Assembly: GCF_008641045.1 (NCBI RefSeq)
Contig: NW_022196593.1
Location: 248,001-312,000 of the forward strand
Direction of reading: 5' to 3'
DNA length: 64,000 nt
Origin: Pistacia vera
Taxonomy: Eukaryota > Streptophyta > Magnoliopsida > Sapindales > Anacardiaceae
The translations under genes and the position numbers were made by a program. How positions within the stretch are numbered: the stretch's first letter is position 1; each line of letters opens with the position of its first letter. The notes below the pieces were generated by a model. The model searched no databases and was not told where the DNA came from. It saw only the letters and a program-made list of their open reading frames with translations. Of the stretch, positions 48,110-59,032 are shown piece by piece.

Positions 48110-50069
48110 TGTTTCTACTTACTTACTCAGTCCTTCTTCTACCATAAATATGATGAATGAGCGTGTAAAACAATCTCATATTTCTCAGCTTGCGTGTTGA
48201 CCTGGCAACCAATTTTCCAAAGTAGGTCCAGAACCTCATTTTTCTGCAAAAAAGTAGAAAGGAGCTCTGCTGGAATATTGCTATGGGTCAAGGTTTTAAA
48301 TGTTTACAGTTGTTCTATGTCCCAACGTGTGCTCCTATGGTAATCAAGTCAAGTCAATTAAAGAAGGAATATAATTGCGGAATGGAAAATTCACACTTGT
48401 AGAGTTGTGTATTTCTATTTATCCATCGGAACCGAATCAAATAACATGTATTCTTATCCAAAATTTCTGTTGCACTTACTGCTAAGATTTCCCCCAATTG
48501 AAACGAGAAAATGATTAATCGGCTGTTTGCCAACCACCTAGTCGATTCATGACTGAATTGACCATTTATAGTCTAAAATTTTAAGTAAAGGTCTGACATA
48601 TTTTTTACGATATCAATGTTCAACTAATTTTTAATTCCATCAATCCCTTTCTATCCTAAAACGTTACGTAGTTGATCATTCTCCTGTTGGGTTTTCCCTC
48701 TTATATGGAGGAAGTCCGAAAGCCCATGTGGTTTATTAAGTCCACATGGAGAAGGGGCATTTTTGTCTGTTACTCTTAGGGATGGGAGAGGAAAGGCTGG
48801 GGATCCCATTCCTTGGCCCCGTCCTTGACCCTTTGGGGATTCCCTAGGCCTGGCCTGTCCCGTCCTCAAGGTCGAGGATGAAGGGGGGATCTTGGGCACA
48901 GTCCACAAGGATTGGGTTGACCCCCTATCTCCTCCCAATCAATGAAGTCTTTGCGGGGTCAACGTTTATGATGGGCTTTAGGATTCTTGACTGTGGGCTG
49001 GATTTAGGCTTTAGGATTCTTGACTGTGGGTTGGATTAGGATTTTCATGGGTTTTAGAGCCTTAGGCTTTTTTTTTTTTTTTTAAGTAAAAGTACATTAA
49101 CATTTGTATCTAATTTTCAGAAGGACAAAGGCTTTTATTTGAATACAAAAAACATCTATTATTACTCATTTGTATAATTGTATATGATTTCACTCAATGT
49201 TTCCACAATTATAATCACATTTGATCAATTAATAGTGTGAAAATAATAATTATTAAAGTGGTAATTTCGTGACAAATGTGATTTTTTTAGAAAAGAAAAT
49301 GAATAAGAGAATTTCAAGCAAAATTATTGGAAAATTAATTACAAATATTATTTAAATGAAATGTCACAAATTAATTGATATGCAGTAAAACTTCTCACAT
49401 TTATTGAATATTGATAAAATTGCCTAGAAAAGATCTTATATTAAAATTTTTAAATGAAATGATATATATATATATATTTTTTAATGAAATATATATATAT
49501 ATATATAGCCCGGGGGGGGGGGGGGGGGGGGGGAGGGGCATCCCCGAGGTCACGGAATTATTCTCTTTCATGGATTCCCTAGGCCATTCGCGGGGGGGCG
49601 GGGACCAACTCAAACGCCCATCTCTAAGTACTCATACATTGGTTTATGCATATTTGGTGGGTTTATTTTTTGTTGTTGCTGTGAATGTGTGAGAGGAAAA
49701 AACACAGAACAAATTTCAGTTTCATTATACTCCAATCAGACTTATCAAGCACTTTGATGGAAGGTCATTCGTTGTTAGATTGAGCGGGTGCGTGTGCGTG
49801 TGTTCAGTTTTCTTTATTTACATGATTTTTATTCCAACTTTCATACATTTGATTGTGTTTACGTGTTCAATTAGTTTTGAATTATATTATTTCTTTAAAT
49901 TATCATAGTTTATTCTATACAATTTTTTTTATTTATCTTGTATAAATATATATAATTATCAAGGTAATGAAAATTATATCATTATTGCTTGTATATAGCT
50001 CTATTTATTTTATCAAACGTTTCTTATAATATTAAGTTTCATCTAAAATATTTAAATTCAACATATACA
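48110..50069. other. Repeat-rich spacer between RLP genes
   Basis: It starts with the RLP 5' flank. At about 48,660-48,960 a GC-richer repeat with GGGGATTCCCTAGGCC occurs; a variant of it (GGATTCCCTAGGCC) returns at 49,571. Between them lie AT-rich DNA, TA runs (49,461-49,506) and a run of about 29 G at 49,512-49,540 broken only near its end. This is probably a degenerate transposon. 49,740-50,069 shows nothing recognisable. Confidence 0.5.
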
Positions 50070-51470
50070 ATTTTTGCCAATTCACAAGTAATTCTCTAGG
50101 AAAAGATTATCTTCAAGTTTGAGAAACACCATTTCTTTGACTGTTTCTTTCATGACACAACAAAAAAAAAAAAAAAAAAAAAAAAGATAAACCTCAAAAG
50201 CATTGTTGGACACGTCTAGAAAAGTTGTGTTAGAGGATAAAAAGGCAATGAACTTGACAATTATTTGAACTCAAGTCAACAATAGTGGATCGACAGGCTG
50301 GGTTAAATTTGGAATCTCTCTATGATTTGGTTATGAGAGAGATTTATATTTGAAAATGTAGTCCAAAACAAAACTGTAAGTGTATCAACAGTTCTTGAGT
50401 TGGATATGTCCAAAGTTAGAGTTTTTGTGAATAAGGCCGTGACGGAATAAAAGGCCCTAATGACAATGATGCTATATTTATATCATTTTCATACATATTA
50501 TATGTGGTATAGTCACAATCACATAAATTATTATAATATTAAAAATTTATGTGATTGTATATATGTCACATCATGAGTAATGAATATGGTGTAAAAGAGT
50601 GGTGTAAACGTAATATTAATCAATGACAATATCCTAATTAAAATGCTCCCTGAAAAGGAGGAATCCAATCAGGATGACTTTTTCCTTCCCACGTGTTACT
50701 TGAAAGATCTAAAACTGCTAAAAACGAGAGTCTCCTATACAAACCGGAAAGAACCAGAAATAGGTGTAATTGGGATTAAAATATTTTATTTTTTTAAACT
50801 GCCTAAGTTGCTCGGTCAAATGACCAAAAAGATTAGTATTCTATAAATCCAGATTCTCCGAACCCTGAAACGAATCCTAAAAACATGTCTAAGACTTCAT
50901 TTATTTCTTGACTCTTGACTCAAATTGACACTGACAAAAAAATTGAATGCAAGTTGCAAATTCTCCCCCTTGAACTTGTAATGTTTCCTCCAAAGATCAA
51001 GGTTTGAGAGAAGTCAAATTTCCTAAAGCACCTGAAATTCTCCCCCTTGTTCGATTCAAGAATTGAATTGGTGAAAGATAAATCAAGATGTTTAAGCGAA
51101 GTCAAGTTTGAAGTTCCTGGGGAAGTGAACCTCGAAATCCAGTTTCACTTAGTTCAAGAAACACTAAATTACGAAGACCAGAAACCAACCAAAAATCAAA
51201 GAGTTATGAATTTGGTTTAAATGAAAGATCAAGTGTGCTAAGAGATGACAAATTTCCAATTGGTGGTGGAGGAAATCTGTAAACTTGACAATATGATAAT
51301 TTAACTCCACTAAGAAAGGAGCGGTTTACACCCACAGCCAATCAGAAACTTCTTGGTATCCCTAAAGCACAAATCAAGGCACTTCGGCAAAGAAAGACCA
51401 GACAGCCAACCCAAAATCTCAGCACGTATATTTGAATTATTACCAAGATATTGCAACAGATATTGGAGGG
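50070..51470 (-). pseudogene. EIX2-like RLP pseudogene E1
   Basis: Minus-strand fragments of an EIX2-type LRR receptor-like protein. Near 51,450-51,330 the frame reads AEILGWLSGLSLPKCLDL; 51,290-51,230 reads IGNLSSLSTLDLSF. LRR pieces continue to 50,070, where the sequence matches pseudogene E2 at 53,770-54,170. Multiple frameshifts and stops, a poly-A run at 50,161-50,185 and a MITE (50,468-50,621) interrupt it. No start or membrane span is seen. Confidence 0.75.
50468..50621. mobile_element. 154-bp MITE with perfect 9-bp duplication
   Basis: Flanked by AATGACAAT (50,459-50,467 and 50,622-50,630). The homologous empty site AAATGACAATATCC is in pseudogene E2 near 54,155. The interior has an inverted pair CAATCACATAAATT / AATTTATGTGATTG. 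The 9-bp duplication points to a Mutator-derived MITE. Confidence 0.75.
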
Positions 51471-52070
51471 AAATTTCGTTGCACTAGTAGAATCTCTCAA
51501 TCTGAAGCCATCAAAATGTCCCAAGTTGAAACCCTAGATATTGTCACGACCTCCAAGCTCGTCTCTAATCATCTCCATCTACAATATCTAATTGTTCTAG
51601 TCGCTATATATCAATTCATTTTTCTTATTTATTACTTTTTCATTGTTGAATCGCACTCTGTGATGCTTTTATATTTTTATCGTCAATTTAATTTTTCTCT
51701 ATTTAGATTATTTTCTACAGAGAATAATTTTACTGAATCAGCGAATAAATTTCTAGGTATTATATTAGATTTTACCCATATTTTTATGCAACCAATCTGT
51801 TGTTTCTCGACTACGTCGAGTATTTATGAAAGCAACACAATATACAATTTGAATTTTTATCTCAGAGGATAATGTTCATCACAGTCTCCAATTCCAAAAG
51901 CATCATCCTGTCATTAACTTTAAAATAAGCTTCCAATCGTAATCAGAAAAACAATACCTTTTTGTTCTTTACATACGATGAAATTACATAAAGACAACAA
52001 AGCTCCAAACACAACACTAGCTAGCAACATTTTCTTACAACACTGACAAATTTGTCGCTAAGGCAATCTA
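51471..52070. other. Spacer without recognised gene
   Basis: AT-rich. A frame at 51,432-51,872 is rich in Phe, Tyr and Ile and starts inside the pseudogene homology, so I do not accept it as a gene. Nothing else recognised. Confidence 0.45.
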
Positions 52071-54730
52071 GAATTGATAGTACATATACTCAATCTTCTG
52101 TCACAAGTAATGGACCTATTAGCTCCAAAAGCCAACCACAAAACCAAGTGCCATGCCTACATAGAACCAATCCACTTCATGTTTCATTATCGTTTTCCCC
52201 GCTATGGTCATAGGTTGGAGTTAAAACAGTATGTGGTGATGTGGCTGTGTTTGTGCCACGGTGGAGTCAATAAAAACTGGAAGAGTTAAAGGGGTCCAAA
52301 GCGACGACGTTTGTGATACTAAAATGGCTTTGTCTACTCATCGATCTAGCCCTCATTTTACACAGATTTCTCCTCTCTAACTGCTTGTTCCAGAATGTTC
52401 TAATGGGAGGCGGAATCTGTTGCTCATCTACAGCTGGATCTTCTTGGGGTTCCAAGTGGAGGCTGATCCTGGAAGGGGACCTATGTATAAAAGATTGACC
52501 TTTGATATGGATTTGCAGCAAGGGGAAAAGGGAAGAAAGCTAGGGTTTCTTCGGGTTGTATTCCTTTGCTCAATCTGTTTCTTTCTTTGTAAATCCCTGT
52601 AAATTGTCTCCTTGACTGTGATAGTATGATATCCTATTTGCACCTTGAAGGTGGATGTAGGCTACCCAACCGAACCACTATAATTCCTTGTGTTGATCTT
52701 TATCTCTTTGCTTGATCTGCTGTTTGCTAATGCCTGAGATTCAGAGATCTTAATCTGTGATTACTTTGTTGTTTGGAGATTGGTTGTTAACCAGAGATCT
52801 TAATCTGTGATTATCATCTTGCTATACTATTGATTATTTAGCCTTAGATCTGTAATCTGTGATAACTTAGGACACAAAAATCCTAAGAAGTACCAGTGCA
52901 ATTCTTAAGAAGTGGAGATTCACAAAGGTCATTGCCAACAAAACTGGAAGGATCAAAGCTTTGTTGTTGAGTGCCCAAAGGAATTTTTCCGGTCAAGTTG
53001 TTGTTAGACAAGTTCAAGTGACTTAGAAATGTCAAACTTGAAATGACTTGTGGAATTTAACCGGTTAGTTGTTTTTCAGAGAAATCAAGAGATTCTAATG
53101 AGGTCATAGCACTGATAGTTTCAGGAATTCTTCCACTGAATGAATTGTGAGACAAATTCAATGATTGTAATGCTTTAAGATTTGTTACTTCATTTGGAAT
53201 CACTCCTGAGAAACTGTTGCCAGAAAGGTCTATACTTCTCACCAAATTGAGAATATTATTATATTCGAAAGCTTTTTCCTTTTGTCACAAGAACTGCGCC
53301 CTCATGGTACTCTATTTTAAAGAAGTACGAGAAATGGATGGACAAGTAGGAAATATAGTTCCCTTCATCATAGTCAATTGACACTATGCCACTGAGGTTC
53401 TTAATACAACTTGGAATGGTTCGAGAGAGATTGTTGTAAGCAAGGTCCAAGACATGCAGAAAAGTCAGATAGCACAGTTTTGTTGGTAAATGATCATCAA
53501 ACTTATTTGAACGAAGGCTAAGAATTACCATACCTAAAACTTCTTGTCCTATCCATATTGGTATATTTCCAACAAACCAGTTTTCAGCAACATCAAATGT
53601 CGTTAAACTGGTACAATTTTTAAGTGACGTTGGAATTATACCGGAGAGGTTGTTTTTGCGAAGGTGTAATGACTGAAGCCAACGTATTGATCCAATAGAG
53701 GATGGAAGGTTACCAATAAATTTATTGTTATCTAAATTCAACATTCTCAATTTTTGCCAATTCATCCAACAATCTGCTAATTCTCCCGATAAAAGATTAT
53801 CTTCAAGTTTGAGAATCATCATTTTCTTTGACTTGTTTCTTTTGTGACACAAAAAATGAAAAATGGAACCTAACAAAGCATTGTTGGAAAGGTCTAGCAG
53901 AGAAATTTTAGAGGATACAAGAGGTAATGAACCTGAGAAATTATTTGAACTCAAGTCAACATAAGTGGGTCGATCAGCCTCAGTTAAATTTGGAATCTCT
54001 CCATAGTTTATGTCATGAGAGAGGTTTAAATAAGGTATTTGAAAATAAGATGTCCAAAACCAAATCAGAAGTGTACCCACAATTCCTGAGTTGGATATGT
54101 CCGAAATAATTAGATGCTTCTGTGAATGAAGCCACGATGGAAATGAAGGCCCTAAATGACAATATCCTAACTCCAGAAATTCGATCTGAAATGAAGGAAT
54201 CTAATCAGGACTAACTTTCAACATTAATGAGTTACCAAAGATGCCAAAAGATAATGGTCTTGTCAAATCGGTGAAATGAATTTCAGAGACTACACCTTCC
54301 AACTTGTTATTTGAAAGATCTAAAAATCTCAGAAACGAAAGTTCTCCAATGTTCACAGGAACAGATCCAGAAAGTGAGTTGTAATCAAGATTAAGATATT
54401 TTAGATTTTTAAATTGCCCAAGTTGTTCGGTCAAAAGACCAAAAAGATTTGTATTCTCTAAATCCAGATATTCCAAAACCCCTGCGACGCATCTTGAGAA
54501 AATGTCTAAGACTTCATGCACCTCTTGACTCAATTTGACCTCAGACAAGAAAATTGAATTCAAATTGCAAAGTCTCCCCCATGACCTGCTTATGTATCCT
54601 TCAATTTTATTGGAGGAAAGATCAAGGCTTGTGAGAGAAGTCAAGTTTCCTAAAGCACCTGAAATTGTACCTTCCAAGTTATTTGCCCTAAGAGAAAGGA
54701 AATCGAGATGACTATTTCTATACAACCAGT
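52071..54730 (-). pseudogene. EIX2-like RLP pseudogene E2
   Basis: Minus strand, longest open parts 54,725-54,201 and 54,080-53,259. LRRs read DFLSLRANNLEGTISGALGN, YLNLDYNSLSGSVPVNIGEL, LHLRKNNLSGIIPTSLKN and, after a frameshift near 53,250, SIDLSGNSFSGVIPNEVTN. A stop interrupts the next repeat (about 53,058). The end of the LRR domain (GTQQQSFDPSSFVGNDLC) is at about 52,990-52,920. A solo LTR then separates the membrane-span piece (DWFYVGMALGFVVGFW, about 52,185-52,135). The EIX2 family binds fungal xylanase in tomato. This copy lacks a start and is broken at several points. Confidence 0.82.
52232..52917 (+). mobile_element. Solo copia-type LTR in pseudogene E2
   Basis: Begins TGTGGTGATGTGGCTGTG, then GGTGGAGTCAATA, matching the copia LTR start at 57,366 (TGTGATGATGTGGCTTG, CTGGAGTCAATA). 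Shared later blocks include GACGACGTTT against GACGTCGTTT, and GGTGGATGTAGG followed by GAACCACTATAA. The right end falls between 52,870 and 52,920; no duplication was identified. Confidence 0.65.
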
Positions 54731-55158
54731 CCGGTATTGTCTATATATAATATGTTCTTTTTTCTAGACTGTAAGAACAGAAGTTCTTGTTGAAAATAGT
54801 AGTCTCTCAGGATGTCATATTTTGGACTAAGCTATCAACATTACTCTTGTAGTCTTGTTGTGGATCAACTGGACGAGATAGGCATATGCTACATACGTAT
54901 TTACTAATATGGTTCTTTTGTGTACTACTTCAATTTGGCTTCTAGTATGTCATAATTTAATTATGTATTGTCTTGTAGAATGAGATCATTACAAAGAAAT
55001 AGTACAGATTTTCTTATTTCTGCATGGTTGTTATGAGTGTATTAGGGATCTCAGGTTCTGAGGTCTCACTCTGGAATTTTAAAGTTAATGGTCGTACTGT
55101 GTTTTATCTCACTCTGGGATTTTAAAGTTAACTGTTGTATTGTATCTTCTCTTTTCAG
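54731..55158. other. Spacer, possibly intron sequence of the L11 fragment
   Basis: AT-rich sequence leading to the splice acceptor of the ribosomal protein L11 exon. It contains a direct repeat CTCACTCTGG(A/G)ATTTTAAAG at about 55,067 and 55,109. It may be the former L11 intron. No gene seen. Confidence 0.45.
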
Positions 55159-55339
55159 GTATGATCCTTCAACTGGTATCTATGGTATGGATTTCTATGT
55201 TGTTCTTGAGCTCCCAGGATATCGTGTTGGTCGCCGTCGCAGATGCAAGTCACGTGTTGGAATTCAGCATAGAGTTACAAAGGAGGATGCAATGAAGTGG
55301 TTCCAGGTGAAATATGAAGGAGTCATCCGTAGCTCTTGA
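55159..55339 (+). pseudogene. RPL11: Ribosomal protein L11 (uL5), isolated last exon
   Basis: After TTTTCAG the frame reads YDPSTGIYGMDFYVVLELPG, then RRRRCKSRVGIQHRV and DAMKWFQVKYEGVI, which is the C-terminal part of cytosolic 60S protein L11. The expected tail (Asn-Lys-Ser-Gln type) is missing. Instead the frame ends RSS then TGA, because the sequence passes directly into the minus-strand RLP exon 1 homology at about 55,332. No upstream L11 exons are visible, so it is a truncated fragment. Retained splice acceptor sequence argues for a DNA-level duplication and not a retrocopy. Confidence 0.85.
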
Positions 55340-55610
55340 TTAAACCTTAAAAAATCTTGTTTCTCACTCTTGAAGAATCCCAAGTCAGATCTTCCACTGC
55401 AGAAACTACTTTTAAAGGTTAAAAGGGGAAGTAACACAATAAAAAGAATCAAGAATGGTTGCAGGAGCAGCAACAATACTCATGGATACTTTCATTGTTT
55501 CTACTTAATTACACAGTCCTCCTTCTACCATAAATATGATGAATAAGCGTGTTAAACAATCTCATATTTCCCAGCTTACGTGTTGACCTGGCAACCAACT
55601 TTCCAAAATA
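55332..55610 (-). pseudogene. RLP pseudogene 3, exon 1 fragment
   Basis: Minus strand. Matches the start of the intact RLP at 48,109, with FCSGRSDLGFFKSEKQDFLR readable. A 5-base insertion near the middle of the signal peptide (GATTC after ACCATTCTT) shifts the frame. The fragment is cut off at the L11 exon. Confidence 0.78.
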
Positions 55611-55654
55611 TGTTTTATATTCTTAATAAATTTAAAAATAAAATAAAATTACTT

Positions 55655-56690
55655 GTACAGACTAATAAAAAGTATGAGAACATTACGAAAGTTAAAAAAT
55701 GGTTGTTATATCAAACATTTAATATTTTGATGATGATACTGAAACCCATCTAAATTTACATATAAATTTATTGATTTAATTATTGTATGATGTCTTGACA
55801 GAAGGAAGGGATATGATGAAGTTTACATTTTCACATGACTTCAATCCTGAATTTTCTGTAAAGGTTACAATTGTAACAAACTTGAAAAATGTAATATTGT
55901 TGTAGACTGTAAAGGACTGTTTTAAAGACCATTTGTCTGTTCCTTCCGGGCTTGCTTTTAAATATGTTGCTACTTAGTTTTATTCCACCACTTCAAGTAG
56001 AACATACTACCTATTATCAACATCAGTTATACAGGAAAATTTCGTAAATAATTTTATTGTAACACAATGACCTATACGAAGAGCACCGTCTTAAATAAAT
56101 ATTTAACTATTGCAATAGCTCCGCTGCTGGTTTTAAACTGCCCGCACATTTTTGTCCTGAGCTTCTTATGGCAGATTTTGTTTCTAAATGTCTTACTAGT
56201 TTTAGCTTGACTTGAAATTCCAGTCGTCTCTATTTCTAGTTTTAGCTTTGTGCTAAACCACACAAAAAAGGAAACAAATAGGAGTTTGCTGCTCAGAGTG
56301 AGCTGAAATGTGGGCGTCTCAAAGGTGGTATTTTTCCCTTGGTGATTACGGAGACAGCTTTCAGAGTATCAAGAATCTTCATTCATTGTAACACAGTTAT
56401 TATTTCAAACAAGGTGTGTATAATTTTATGAGATCAAGATGGTTGAAATCTGAAATTCATAAGAGAAAGAACAATGGGTGCAGAGGAGTTTGCTCTGATA
56501 TATTATGCAATATGATGCTGGGCATCAGTTGATTTGCTTTTACTGACATAGACAACAATTTCATTAGATCAATACAACAAGTATCCTACTGCTTTAGTTG
56601 ACTTCATTAAATCCATATATCTTGCGGATACATTATTTCAAAAGAAAAATAAATAAAGTACAGCATATTATCAACATTATTTTGACACTG
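55655..56690. repeat. Duplicated segment: hydrolase 3' end and flank, copy 2
   Basis: Second copy of 36,265-37,260. It includes a version of hydrolase exon 10 near 55,806 (GGGATATGATGAAGTTTACA) without the rest of the gene, so it is a non-coding remnant. The acceptor here reads GACAGAAGG, not GCAGGAAGG. It leads into an RLP C-terminus on the minus strand exactly as copy 1 did before its MITE. Confidence 0.85.
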
Positions 56691-57365
56691 TGCCTAATGC
56701 AGACACTAATTTCTTCTTCCATTGTGTTTCCTATGCAACCTTCTCATCCCTTCAAATACAATTGCTAGCCAGAGAGGTTTTCCAGTTGAAAATACAAGAT
56801 ATCCCATAATCATTCCCAAATCCATTCCAGATCCATAATCCATCATTACCGCTTTCCAACCAAATTTTTTTCCACAGTTTGTAGCATTTCCTGATATTGA
56901 GGATGGTTGCGGCCGCGTCAGCGTCGCATTCAATTGACAGTGGAAGTCTACATAATCTCAAGTTTCCGCTATAAGAATCACTGGAAAAGGTTTCAAATTG
57001 ACTGCCTTGATAGGTCCTTCAAGTTGGTTATGAGACAGGTATAGGACTGCAAGAAACGTCATTCTTTTCAACTGCCATGGAATTTTCCCATGAAGTCTGT
57101 TTGAAAAGAGGTCTAAGGATTCTAGATCTGCGAAATTTCCCAATGACAAAGGGATGTTGCCAGTTAGGAAGTTTTGCGAAACGTTGAGCAGTCGAAGTGA
57201 TCGAATCTTTCCAATTAAATCAGGAATTCCCCTATGAAAGCTATTGTTTGAAAAATCAATGGTACTGAAAATAGTGAGAAATTTCACCAGTTTAACTTCA
57301 TTCTTTTTTACTAGCAATGTCACTGAATCTTCATAATATGATTCACCCATATACTGCAAATTCCT
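56691..57365 (-). pseudogene. RLP pseudogene 3, C-terminal fragment
   Basis: Minus strand LRRs read TIDFSNNSFHRGIPDLIGKI and LESLDLFSNRLHGKIPWQL, nearly identical to pseudogene 1 at 37,412-37,749. After a frameshift near 56,960 comes the membrane-span end (KKFGWKAVMMDYGSG). The copia element is inserted at 57,366 in the middle of the island segment; more of this copy may continue beyond the window. Confidence 0.82.
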
Positions 57366-57982
57366 TGTGATGATGTGGCTTGCAATTGACACGCTGGAGT
57401 CAATATCAGTCAAAGCAAGCATTGTTATATTTTTTTTCCTATGCGACGTCGTTTTGGTTATCAAGTTTAAGTGCCCTATCTGGCACTCGACTCTCATTCT
57501 GTTGTAACAAATTCTTCACAACTCATCTCTCTCTCTGGTCCCGTTTTAACGCTAGGTCTTCAATTATGGCCGAAGATTCTACTGCTTGTTTTCTCCAACG
57601 GTTCTCAGATCTTATTGGACAACTGGTGATTGATCAACGGAGCCTTGATGTGTATAAAATCAGACCAATATGTGTGAGAAGAAGCAGAGCAGTGAGAGGC
57701 TTAATCGGGTGTGTTCTTTCCTATATTTTACTTGTTAAATACTCTCTGTAACATTGTTCTCTTGATGAATGAAATACTCTAAAGTGTGCCTTGAAGAGTG
57801 GATGTAGGTTGCTGTAGTTGAACCACTATAAATCCCTCTGTGTCGTTTTTATTCAGTTTTTCCTTGCTTTTATTAATCTCTAAAATTGATTGCTTATTAT
57901 ACTGTATAAGTTGATTGTTGAGTTTCTTCATTGATTGAGTTGATTGTAATCAGCGTAGTTGAAAACCCTAGTTGTTACTACA
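57366..57982 (+). repeat. 5' LTR of the copia element
   Basis: 617 bp, starts TGTGATGATGTGG and ends GTTGTTACTACA. It carries GACGTCGTTTTGG near 57,445 and the block GAGTGGATGTAGGTTGC then GAACCACTATAA near 57,795-57,830. The visible part of the 3' LTR matches it with few differences. Confidence 0.9.
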
Positions 57983-57985
57983 AAT

Positions 57986-57998
57986 TGGTATAAGAGCC
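57986..57998 (+). other. Primer-binding site of the copia element
   Basis: TGGTATAAGAGCC follows the 5' LTR by three bases. It is one base off the TGGTATCAGAGCC type complementary to initiator tRNA. Confidence 0.8.
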
Positions 57999-58064
57999 TA
58001 GTTCAAGTCCTAATTAGGGTTATCTGTGATTCCTTTTCTGTTGTTACAAATTTCATACCAAAAC

Positions 58065-58907
58065 ATGTCCACTAAATTTGAACTCTAAAAGTTTACAGGA
58101 GACACTGATTTTGGACTCTGGAAGATGAAAATGGAATCTGTGCTGATTAAAGAGGGACTAGCCCTAGCATTGAAAGGGGAATCTGGATTGCCTGACGCCA
58201 TGACTGAAATTGAGAAGCAGGATGTTCTCAACAAAGCGAAAAGCTCCTTGATCTTAGGATTGGGTGACAAAGTCCTTCGAGAAGTGAAGAAGGACCAAAC
58301 TGCTACTGAGATCTGGAACAGGTTAGACTCTCTGTATCAATCTAAAGCTGTCCCTAATAGACTGTTTTTAAAACAAAGATTGTTTGGGTTTAAAATGGAT
58401 GAGCAGAAAACTTTAAAAGACAATAAGGATGAATTTCTGAAACTTATACAAGATTTAGAAAGCATATCAGTAGAGATTGATGATAAAGACAAGGCTATAA
58501 TTCTTCTAAATTCCCTACCAAAACCCTACTCTAATTTTGTAGAAACCTTAAAATATGGTAGGCAGATCCTAAAATTAGAAGAAGTTGTAGAAACCATTAC
58601 AGCTAAGGATAGTGAGAATAGAATGAAATTAGGCAGTGATGGGGAAGGTCTTATGGTAAGGCATAGATCAGAGAAGAGGAACTGGAAAAAAAAGGGACAC
58701 AATAGGAATAGATCTAAGTCCAAAACTGGGAAATGCAAGTGCTTCTTCTGTTACAAGGAAGGCCATCTTAGGAGAGATTGTCCTGAGAGAAAGGGTAAGA
58801 AGAAGTATGAAAAGGAGGAAGAGGAAGGCAGTGTTGGTGTTGTGTCTGAGGTTTATGAAAGTTCAGAGGTATTAGTCATCTCTGAAGGTAGAAATAGTGA
58901 GGAATAG
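58065..58907 (+). pseudogene. copia gag with an early stop
   Basis: The ATG at 58,065 is followed by a stop at codon 8 (58,086-58,088). The same frame is then open for about 270 codons. The gag core reads LWKMKMESVLIKEGL, then IWNRLDSLYQSKAV and LLNSLPKPYSNFVETL, and ends with the zinc knuckle CFFCYKEGHLRRDC at about 58,740-58,780. Only the early stop and the final TAG (58,905) block it. Protease remnants follow at 58,909-58,960 (ILDTRCTYHMTPN), where the usual Asp-Ser-Gly is lost. Confidence 0.85.
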
Positions 58908-59032
58908 ATCTTAGACACAAGATGTACCTATCACATGACACCTAATAGGAAGTGGTTTAGTTCTTTTTAAACTCTAGATGGTAGAAAAGTTGTGATGGGA
59001 AATAATGCAATATGTTGCATTAAGGGCATGGG

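Noticed and set aside
48651..48938. 95-codon minus-strand frame
   Set aside because: Composition (Gly, Pro, Ser, Arg) reflects the GC-rich repeat around GGGGATTCCCTAGG, which partly recurs at 49,571.
51432..51872. 146-codon Phe/Tyr-rich frame as a membrane protein
   Set aside because: It begins inside the antisense of an RLP pseudogene and the rest is AT-rich sequence that yields hydrophobic codons by chance.
57380..57751. 123-codon plus-strand frame
   Set aside because: It lies wholly within the copia 5' LTR and has no domain signature.
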